From contig JAGGWI010000140.1 of NCBI GenBank assembly GCA_021157505.1, positions 1 through 5,123 of the forward strand: DNA of 5,123 nt, written 5' to 3'. The stretch comes from Desulfuromusa sp. (lineage in GTDB: Bacteria; Desulfobacterota; Desulfuromonadia; Desulfuromonadales; Geopsychrobacteraceae). The notes beneath the pieces were generated by a model. That model had not been told where the DNA came from and made no database searches. It worked only from the letters and a program-made list of their open reading frames with translations. Position numbers and translations under genes: made by a program. Below, piece by piece: positions 1-5,123 of the stretch (positions within the stretch are counted from its first letter, which is position 1; every line of letters starts with the position of its first letter).

Positions 1-51
1 GTAAACGCGGGACTGTCCCCAGATCCATCGGGGGCTGTCCCAGGTGTTTAC
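1..51 (+). repeat. REP-like palindromic element, copy A
   Basis: GGGACTGTCCCC (9-20) is followed by a 9-nt loop and GGGGGCTGTCCC (30-41). Read on the + strand the two arms pair over 12 positions, with one T-T mismatch and one G-T wobble. The outer ends GTAAAC (1-6) and GTTTAC (46-51) are exact reverse complements. The element starts at the window edge and may extend further left. Copy B at 87-119 is the same element in opposite orientation. An imperfect stem with a mismatch, present as inverted pairs in intergenic DNA, is typical of bacterial REP/BIME elements mobilised by REP-associated tyrosine transposases. No transposase gene is in the window, so that assignment is by resemblance only. 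Confidence 0.7.
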
Positions 52-86
52 GGGCTATGAAACTGCGGTGGTTCGCGTCGCAAAAT

Positions 87-119
87 CCTGGGACAGCCCC
101 CATGCGGGGACAGTCCCGG
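87..119 (-). repeat. REP-like palindromic element, copy B (inverted)
   Basis: The reverse complement of this stretch carries GGGACTGTCCCC, a 4-nt loop and GGGGGCTGTCCCAGG. This matches copy A except in the loop, which is 9 nt in copy A. It lies 67 bp past the stop codon of the fusion gene. The strand that folds best (G-T wobble rather than C-A mismatch) is the minus strand, so the hairpin would form at the 3' end of the glutamate synthase mRNA. The RNA after the stem reads AGGAUUUUGCG, a short weak U run, so it could act as a poor intrinsic terminator or a 3' end-stabilising structure. A classic strong terminator is not seen in 1-185. Confidence 0.7.
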
Positions 120-185
120 TTTTGCTGATCTCTCCTGACATCAAACCCTTAGCCTGATATTTGGCACATATCAAAGACATTCAGT

Positions 186-2507
186 TCAAACAGTCAGTTC
201 CATCCCCCATATCCCACAGGGGCACATTCCGGCACAGATTCCACAGCCAATACAATATTGATCATCAGAGATATATTCAAAACCGCCGTCTTCTATGTCT
301 TCACGGCGAATAGCCCCTTCAGGGCAGGCTTCCAGACACATGCTGCAATCACGGCAGGTTCCGCAAGAGAGGCAGCGATTTGTCTCCTTGGTGGCATCGG
401 CCATATGAAAGCGGCTTCGATTATGGGGACGAAACAGCTCTTTACTCAAATATTCCTGCGAAATCACGACAGGCTTGTGTTTGGCAACCAGTTTTTCACC
501 AGCGAGATAACTGTCGATATACTCAGCGACTTCGCGGCCATGACCGATGGCATGGGTCAACAGACCCGGTTTGATAGTGTCTCCGATAGCAAAAACTCCC
601 GCAGCCTGAGTGAGTTGACCACAATCATCAACAGCGGCCATGCCGCGCTCATCCAGCCATTCACGCGCAATATAGCCAAGATCGGGACGTTCACCGATGG
701 AGATAATGACAGTATCAGCCGCAAATAAGCGTCCATCTTTACTGTGTAGCCCTGCAGCGTCGACTTTTTCGGTAAAGACCGGCCATTCGATTTTTCCACC
801 AAGTTTTTCAAAATGGTCGATCTCTTTTTTAAATGCTGCCGGACGTTGAATATCGATGGCAGTAACCTGTTTTGCCCCCATAGCGTAGGCACCAAGACAG
901 ACATCCATCCCCGCGTTTCCGGCACCGATAACGACAACTTTTTCACCAATGGTCGGATTTTTCCCATTGTTGAAATCTTTGAGAAATTCAAGCCCCTTGA
1001 CCAGACGTTCATGACCAGAAAAGGGGATAACCACTGGCATGTGGGCTCCGGAGGCGATGACAATAGAATCATAATCCTGCTGTAATTGTTTGAAGGATTC
1101 TGTATCGATGGCAGTGTCGGTTTTTATCTCCACTCCCAACTTTTTGATTCGGTCTATTTCGGTTTTCAGTGAATCTGCTGGCAAGCGATTCGTTGGAATG
1201 ACTTGGCGCAGTTTCCCCCCGACTTCTTTATCTGCTTCGATGATTGTCGGGGCATGGCCTAGCAGGCGCAGGTGCCAGGCCGCAGAAAGACCACCGGGGC
1301 CACCACCGATAATGGCAATCTTTTTACCGGTATCTGCCTTAGGTTCGGGTGATTCAGCTTCCAGAGAGAGCTTACCGAGCTCCGGCATGGCGACTGGCAG
1401 GTCAATAAACTGTCGGGTACAGGCATCCATGCAGGGATTGGGACAAACTTCGCCACAGACACTGCCGGGGAAGGGGGAATAATTGAGAACCAGTTCTATG
1501 GCTTCTTTATATTTTCCCTGACGTAGTAGATTAATCCGATCCTGAGTTGGGATTGATGAGGGACAGGCCGATTCGCAGGGGGCACAGAAAGCTTTGTTCT
1601 GCCAATGGGGAATCTTCAGGCGATCTTCACCGGTATTAACCATTCCGGCAACCTGAGTGTAGTCATCGTCTATCAACCCACCAAAAATACCGCCATCTCC
1701 AACCCATTGATTCAGCCGGAACTCACGCATGGTGGGACGCATACTGTGTCGTTGGCGACGTTCCACTTCACTTTTAGCGGTGATCTTATGCCACTGATTG
1801 AAATCTGTCAGTTGCTCCAGGTGTTGAGGTCGTTCAATATTTTCCAGAAAGGTCGGGAGCCCGTTGGCCAAAAACCGGGTATCCGCTTCGTTCAGATCGA
1901 GAAGCCATACCTCTTCGGGGAGGTTTTTGACCGGCCCACGCACATAGATAGTTCCACCGACCATTCCCATGCAGCTGCGGTCACCAAGAACCGAATCGCG
2001 ACCTTCACAATCAACGCCGCAGATGATGGCAGTACCACCTCCCATGAATTCAAAAGCGAAAGAACCGGTATTTTTTAATACCCATAATTCGGGAGCAGGG
2101 AAAGCTGGATCATGTTTCATCAACGATCCGGAACGGGCACCGACTCGTCCGGCAACAAATATTTTTCCACTCGCGGCACAGTGAGCAGTGGTGTCACCAC
2201 TATCCCCCTTGATAATCAGTTCTGCTCCGGCATTGAGCCAACCGGCATCTGCCGGGGTTGATCCCTCAACAATAATCTGGGTCCCTTCCAGACCAAAAGC
2301 ACCGATCCTCTGGCCGGGATTTTTAACCCTGAACTTTAACGGTTTTCCCTCTACCGACCAGAATGGACCGCCGATATCGTGGTGACCGGACGAGAGAACT
2401 TCAAATTCAGTTTCACCACGATCCAGAGCTGCATAAATTTGGTGCAACAATTCCTGGGTGGAGATGCGGATATTACTATCATTAAAGCCGGATATTTTGG
2501 CTGCCAT
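186..2507 (-). CDS. gltD: Glutamate synthase GXGXG domain fused to GltD-like NAD(P)H/FAD oxidoreductase with C-terminal ferredoxin
   Basis: This 773-residue cytoplasmic protein should feed electrons to the FMN subunit encoded upstream. Residues 1-235 form a glycine-rich beta-helix like the C-terminal domain of GltB (COG0070 type). Residues 260-390 are the GltD N-terminal iron-sulfur domain, with Cys308, 311, 315 and Cys351, 355, 359, 363. An FAD Rossmann motif GGGPGG is at 401-406 with Glu424, a nucleotide-binding motif GAGNAG at 528-533, and the C-terminal FAD motif IGD at 641-643. The tail holds a ferredoxin-like domain: a first cysteine group at 712-728 (712, 715, 718, 721, 724, 728) and a second at 752, 755, 758, 762. 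Start choice: ATG at 2507 has GGAGAA seven bases upstream and is followed directly by domain sequence. The TTG at 2573 would add 22 residues read from tandem repeats. In most GltB/GltD systems the GXGXG domain is part of GltB or a separate protein; here it is fused to the reductase. The family is secure. Physiological donor (NADPH, NADH or ferredoxin) is not settled by sequence. Confidence 0.9.
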   Translation of the reverse strand: MAAKISGFNDSNIRISTQELLHQIYAALDRGETEFEVLSSGHHDIGGPFWSVEGKPLKFRVKNPGQRIGAFGLEGTQIIVEGSTPADAGWLNAGAELIIKGDSGDTTAHCAASGKIFVAGRVGARSGSLMKHDPAFPAPELWVLKNTGSFAFEFMGGGTAIICGVDCEGRDSVLGDRSCMGMVGGTIYVRGPVKNLPEEVWLLDLNEADTRFLANGLPTFLENIERPQHLEQLTDFNQWHKITAKSEVERRQRHSMRPTMREFRLNQWVGDGGIFGGLIDDDYTQVAGMVNTGEDRLKIPHWQNKAFCAPCESACPSSIPTQDRINLLRQGKYKEAIELVLNYSPFPGSVCGEVCPNPCMDACTRQFIDLPVAMPELGKLSLEAESPEPKADTGKKIAIIGGGPGGLSAAWHLRLLGHAPTIIEADKEVGGKLRQVIPTNRLPADSLKTEIDRIKKLGVEIKTDTAIDTESFKQLQQDYDSIVIASGAHMPVVIPFSGHERLVKGLEFLKDFNNGKNPTIGEKVVVIGAGNAGMDVCLGAYAMGAKQVTAIDIQRPAAFKKEIDHFEKLGGKIEWPVFTEKVDAAGLHSKDGRLFAADTVIISIGERPDLGYIAREWLDERGMAAVDDCGQLTQAAGVFAIGDTIKPGLLTHAIGHGREVAEYIDSYLAGEKLVAKHKPVVISQEYLSKELFRPHNRSRFHMADATKETNRCLSCGTCRDCSMCLEACPEGAIRREDIEDGGFEYISDDQYCIGCGICAGMCPCGIWGMELTV

Positions 2508-2514
2508 ATTTAAG

Positions 2515-2520
2515 TTCTCC
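2515..2520 (-). promoter_or_regulatory. Ribosome binding site of the fusion gene
   Basis: GGAGAA on the minus strand ends seven bases before the ATG at 2507. It decides the start: the alternative upstream TTG at 2573 lies inside the heptamer repeats and has no comparable site. It sits just outside the tandem array, so the repeat separates it from the preceding gene without disrupting it. Confidence 0.8.
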
Positions 2521-2526
2521 GTGAAA

Positions 2527-2589
2527 AACAAGGAACAAGGAACAAGGAACAAGGAACAAGGAACTAGGTTCAAGGTTCAAGGTTCAAGG
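2527..2589. repeat. 7-bp tandem repeat, nine units
   Basis: Read on the + strand there are five exact AACAAGG units (2527-2561), one AACTAGG (2562-2568) and three TTCAAGG (2569-2589), all in perfect 7-bp phase. The change from AAC to TTC along the array suggests local duplication of diverged units. Because 7 is not a multiple of 3, three units are needed to return to frame; the minus-strand reading gives a repeated LVPCSLF peptide, which is why the array remains open as an ORF extension. The array occupies about half of the 130-bp gap between the FMN subunit gene and the fusion gene. It resembles the short tandemly repeated repetitive sequences known from other bacteria; function unknown. Confidence 0.95.
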
Positions 2590-2630
2590 TTTTGAATTTA
2601 CCTTAAACCTGAATCCTTGATCCTTGTTCC
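2560..2630. repeat. Imperfect inverted repeat built from the heptamers
   Basis: The arm 2560-2589 and the arm 2601-2630 are reverse complements at 24 of 30 positions by hand alignment, around an 11-bp A/T-rich spacer (2590-2600). The second arm, read on the minus strand, is itself a degenerate heptamer series: AACAAGG, ATCAAGG, ATTCAGG, TTTAAGG. A 30-bp-armed hairpin could form in the mRNA between the second and third genes. Its far arm begins 7 bp past the stop codon of the FMN subunit gene. It has no downstream U tract, so it does not look like an intrinsic terminator. A role in RNA processing or stability between the two cistrons is possible but is inference. Confidence 0.8.
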
Positions 2631-2637
2631 TGTCTTT

Positions 2638-4281
2638 TCAACAAACATGTTGAATCTCTAATCGGTCAGCGATTGCTTTATTCGTTGAAATTAAAGCATC
2701 AGAACGACCAACGGGGAGAGACGAATTGCCGATGGGAGCCATCAATTTTTTGAATTCCTGATCCATCGCGAGGAAATAATTAACAATATTCTGGGCCACC
2801 TTCTCGGGATCAAGGCGGTGTACCAACTGTGTTTCCTGGGTGGTGATTCCAGTAGGACAAAGGCCGGTGTTACAGGCATTACAGCGTCCCATGTCGTTGC
2901 CGACACAGCCGGCCATCTGCAAGATCAGTTTGCCGCTGAAGACACCGTTGGCACCCAGACAGATCATCTTGAAAGCATCTGCAGCCAGATCACCGGTTTT
3001 ACCCAGACCGCCAGCTGCCCAAAGGGGAATCTGTCCCTGCCTTCCCTGGGAAACTGCAGCCAGATAACAATCGCGCAGTTTGCTGGCAATCGGGTGACCG
3101 GTGTGGTCAAGGCTGACTTCATGTGCCGCACCGGTGCCACCATCGATACCATCAAGGAAAAAGCCACCGACAATATTATAGGGATCGCGCACCAGATTAT
3201 TGAAAACACTGACACTGGTTGATGAGGCAGCCACTTTAATAGCGACGGGAACGCGGAATTTGAATGCTGCATTCATCGAGAGAAACATTTTCTGCACGCT
3301 CTCTTCGATGGAGTAGAGTCCCTGGTGGTTCGGCGGGCTGAGAAGGTCTGTTTTCGGCACGCCGCGGATCGCCTGAATATGGGCAGCGACTTTTCCGGCC
3401 TGTAGCAGGCCACCATCGCCAGGTTTGGCTCCCTGGCCGATCTTGATCAGGATTCCGGCGGGGTCTTCAATCATATCGGGCATGCTGGTGACAATCCGGT
3501 TCCAGCCAAAATGGCCCGAGGCGATTTGTAAAATCGTATATTTGAGATACCTTGATCTGAGTAGCCGTCTGGGGACACCCCCTTCGCCCGAACTCATTCT
3601 GACTCGCAGACCACACTCTTCATTCAGATAGGCGGTTGCCATTGCCATAGCTTCCCACATCCTCCAGGAGAGGGCCCCGATCGACATGTCACCAATAATC
3701 ACCGGATAAATCCAGTTGACCGGTGGAATAGCGTCGGTGCTGACCAGTTCATTGTCCTTATTCGGGCTGAATGGGAGCTTTCCCGGGGGGAGGATTCGAC
3801 CAAACGGTGCCAGCAGGTCAAAGGTGTGGCGTTGCGCATCCAGGCTCGGGTCGGTCATCTGTGAGATCCTGCCGACCCGAATAGTATCCAGGGTGCGGGT
3901 GGAACCTTCCAGATTTTTCCGCCCACCCCGCTTGATCGAATCACCACCCAGACAGCGGGTGATAATTGGATGCCGGGTGTCGGGATTACGTTCCGGACGA
4001 ATCGCATCGTTGGGACAGACCTTTTCGCACATACCGCAGCCACGACAGTAATCACGGATTGAATCGACCTGGCTGATAACCGGAACTGCTGAAAAACGTG
4101 CTTGCGGTTCAGGAAAATCCCCTTCTGAGAATACGGTCCGCCGGCGCTCAACTTTCATCTTAATGGCCCGGAAAGAGCAGGTAGCGACACACGATCCGCA
4201 CATGGTACAGCGGTTGGCATCGTAGATGATTTTCCAGGGGAGGTCGTTAGCAGTGACGTTGTCTATTTTTATTGTTTCCAT
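2638..4281 (-). CDS. gltB: Glutamate synthase FMN-binding (synthase) subunit with N-terminal 2x[4Fe-4S] domain
   Basis: This 547-residue protein corresponds to the central synthase part of GltB (COG0069 type, GltB2). It should bind FMN and 2-oxoglutarate and make glutamate from ammonia released by the amidotransferase subunit. Two ferredoxin motifs precede the barrel: Cys25-x2-Cys28-x2-Cys31-x3-Cys35 and Cys79-x2-Cys82-x2-Cys85-x3-Cys89-Pro. The barrel carries the GltB hallmark IGQGAKPGDGG (281-291), the DGIDGGTGAA segment (377-386) and the glycine-rich WAAGGLGKTGD (421-431). A cysteine cluster, Cys459, 467, 470, 475, then CPTGITTQ, occupies the place of the GltB 3Fe-4S site, but with altered spacing. 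The length, about one third of ordinary GltB, fits the split, archaeal-type arrangement. ATG at 4281 has GGAGG seven bases upstream, inside the end of the preceding gene, and overlaps that gene by 13 bp, suggesting translational coupling. The symbol gltB is used in the broad sense. An FMN-dependent synthase-like enzyme with another amino acceptor cannot be fully excluded, but the neighbours argue for glutamate synthase. Confidence 0.9.
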   Translation of the reverse strand: METIKIDNVTANDLPWKIIYDANRCTMCGSCVATCSFRAIKMKVERRRTVFSEGDFPEPQARFSAVPVISQVDSIRDYCRGCGMCEKVCPNDAIRPERNPDTRHPIITRCLGGDSIKRGGRKNLEGSTRTLDTIRVGRISQMTDPSLDAQRHTFDLLAPFGRILPPGKLPFSPNKDNELVSTDAIPPVNWIYPVIIGDMSIGALSWRMWEAMAMATAYLNEECGLRVRMSSGEGGVPRRLLRSRYLKYTILQIASGHFGWNRIVTSMPDMIEDPAGILIKIGQGAKPGDGGLLQAGKVAAHIQAIRGVPKTDLLSPPNHQGLYSIEESVQKMFLSMNAAFKFRVPVAIKVAASSTSVSVFNNLVRDPYNIVGGFFLDGIDGGTGAAHEVSLDHTGHPIASKLRDCYLAAVSQGRQGQIPLWAAGGLGKTGDLAADAFKMICLGANGVFSGKLILQMAGCVGNDMGRCNACNTGLCPTGITTQETQLVHRLDPEKVAQNIVNYFLAMDQEFKKLMAPIGNSSLPVGRSDALISTNKAIADRLEIQHVC

Positions 4282-5123
4282 CTCTGCACCTCCAGCTTGT
4301 CATTAATGGCGATAGTTTCCCGCTCGTTCGGGTAGATATCGGTTTCCCAGTTGCGGTCAGGGATAACTTCATTGATCCCGCAGATTTCTGAGGAGATAAC
4401 CACCATTCGATCATCATGTCCGATCACCACCGGACGTAGCTTTTTGGCATCACAGCAGGTGAACAGGGTGTTGTCGGGGAGCATGCCGATAATAGTATTG
4501 GGACCGTTGAGTTCCAGATGGGCCAGAGACTGGCGGATTGCCAGCAGTTGTTTTTTGTCTTCTCGCTTCTCTATCTGTTCAAAGGGAAGCGGGGTAATGA
4601 CGTGTTTATAGTATTGCAGCGGCCAACCAAGCTCGCGATGAACATAGTGCAGGGTGTAGAGAAAGCACTGCGAATCTGATTCAAAGCCAATGTAGCCACG
4701 GTGAAGACCCTGCTGGAATTCTTTATTTTTCAGGTAAAAGGTATTTTCACCATTCGCAAGAATCGTGTAGCCCTGTAAGTGGAAAGGGTGGGCGGCATAG
4801 CGGACGATATCGTAGTTGGTATTCTGACGGCACTGGGCGGTGATCACTTTAGCGGTAAAACGCTCATCAACTTCCCAGAGGTTGAAATAGGTGCCGATAT
4901 CGTGCGGGTCGCCGATCTCTTTCAGAGTGATCAAGTCGGGCCAGAATGAATAGACAAAACCCTCATGATTGTCTTCCAGTGCTTTGCGCAGTTGCAGTCG
5001 CGTATTCAGGAGCAGTTCCTGCTTCTCTTTTCTCCCCAGATTTTCATAGGCATACGGATAGTTGAAAGTTTCAAAAACATAATGGGGCATGGCGCTGATA
5101 TCGAGACCCGGCCAGTCATTCAC
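4269..5123 (-). CDS. Glutamate synthase class II glutamine amidotransferase subunit (5' end outside window)
   Basis: The visible 284 residues are the C-terminal part of a class II (Ntn-type) glutamine amidotransferase, the GltB1-like subunit (COG0067 type) that should hydrolyse glutamine and deliver ammonia to the FMN subunit. The segment AHPFHLQGYTILANGENTF (111-129 of the fragment) carries the Asn-Gly oxyanion-hole pair (124-125) of this family. FESDS (147-151) corresponds to the conserved Ser-Asp region that contacts substrate glutamine. DDRMVVISSEICGI (237-250) matches the late ASE-G-like segment of GltB and PurF amidotransferase domains. The N-terminal catalytic cysteine is not visible. 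The first codon in the window is GTG at 5121-5123, but the frame is open at the edge and the family needs more N-terminal sequence (I expect roughly 80-100 residues), so this GTG is treated as internal. The TAA stop lies 13 bp inside the next gene. The operon promoter would be upstream of this gene, beyond the window. Confidence 0.85.
   Translation of the reverse strand: MNDWPGLDISAMPHYVFETFNYPYAYENLGRKEKQELLLNTRLQLRKALEDNHEGFVYSFWPDLITLKEIGDPHDIGTYFNLWEVDERFTAKVITAQCRQNTNYDIVRYAAHPFHLQGYTILANGENTFYLKNKEFQQGLHRGYIGFESDSQCFLYTLHYVHRELGWPLQYYKHVITPLPFEQIEKREDKKQLLAIRQSLAHLELNGPNTIIGMLPDNTLFTCCDAKKLRPVVIGHDDRMVVISSEICGINEVIPDRNWETDIYPNERETIAINDKLEVQRWKQ
4287..4293 (-). promoter_or_regulatory. 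Ribosome binding site of the FMN subunit gene
   Basis: GGAGGTG on the minus strand, with the GGAGG core seven bases before the ATG at 4281. It lies wholly inside the final codons of the amidotransferase gene, so ribosomes finishing that gene pass directly over it. This supports coupled expression of the two subunits, which are expected to form one complex. Confidence 0.85.

Noticed and set aside
155..173. Small palindrome TGATAT / ATATCA with a 7-nt spacer downstream of the fusion gene
   Set aside because: Six A/T-rich base pairs without a following T run are too weak for a terminator and too short to assign as an operator; such a match is expected by chance.
258..728. Plus-strand open frame of 156 codons, and other plus-strand frames such as 813-1085, 1090-1482, 1605-2078 and 2818-3222
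   Set aside because: All lie opposite well-supported minus-strand genes with recognisable domains. Their translations show no family motifs, and none is needed to explain the region.
557..1072. Minus-strand out-of-frame ORF inside the fusion gene (also 1259-1462, 2964-3272 and 3855-4151)
   Set aside because: They share the strand but not the frame of the real genes and have low-complexity or motif-free translations. The main frames are unbroken through these intervals, so they are not frameshift remnants.
2527..2589. Heptamer array as a CRISPR array
   Set aside because: The units are 7 bp and directly abutting, with no spacers of 25-40 bp and no cas genes.
2560..2630. Heptamer inverted repeat as an intrinsic terminator between the second and third genes
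   Set aside because: There is no U tract after the hairpin on the minus strand, the stem has several mismatches, and the downstream gene belongs to the same enzyme.
5121..5123. GTG at the right edge as the true start of the amidotransferase gene
   Set aside because: Starting here would leave the protein without the N-terminal catalytic cysteine and the first part of the class II fold. The frame is open to the edge, so the gene most likely continues beyond the window.

Overview
The window holds the 3' part of a minus-strand operon encoding a divided, iron-sulfur-rich glutamate synthase of the kind often called archaeal-type. In transcription order (right to left) it has three parts. First is a class II glutamine amidotransferase subunit at 4269-5123, whose N-terminus lies beyond the right edge. 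Second is an FMN-binding synthase subunit with two N-terminal 4Fe-4S motifs at 2638-4281. Third is a 773-residue fusion at 186-2507, joining a GXGXG beta-helix domain (the C-terminal domain of ordinary GltB) to a GltD-like FAD/pyridine-nucleotide oxidoreductase, with an extra two-cluster ferredoxin domain at its C-terminus. Together these cover every domain of bacterial GltB plus GltD, cut at unusual places. The expected chemistry is glutamine + 2-oxoglutarate + 2 electrons -> 2 glutamate, in the cytoplasm.

The first two genes overlap by 13 bp and are probably translationally coupled. The second and third are separated by 130 bp, much of it a 7-bp tandem repeat (five AACAAGG, one AACTAGG, three TTCAAGG) followed by a degenerate inverted copy, so the spacer could fold into a long imperfect hairpin in the mRNA. 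The repeat is open in the minus-strand frame upstream of the fusion gene and creates a false N-terminal extension. The true start is the ATG at 2507, which has a good ribosome binding site.

Downstream of the operon (1-185) no gene is seen. It contains two inverted copies of a palindromic GGGACTGTCCCC / GGGGGCTGTCCC element arranged like a REP pair.

The organism is most likely an anaerobic bacterium. The cysteine-rich split glutamate synthase, moderate GC content and the two intergenic repeat types fit a Desulfuromonas/Geobacter-like lineage, but this is inference from general knowledge and no taxonomic marker is present. The protein-coding content is recognisable core nitrogen metabolism. 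The points worth a second look are the domain fusion, the altered cysteine spacing in the FMN subunit, the unusual nucleotide-binding loop, and the two repeat families. I found no RNA genes, CRISPR array, insertion sequence or defence system. The operon promoter must lie outside the window.
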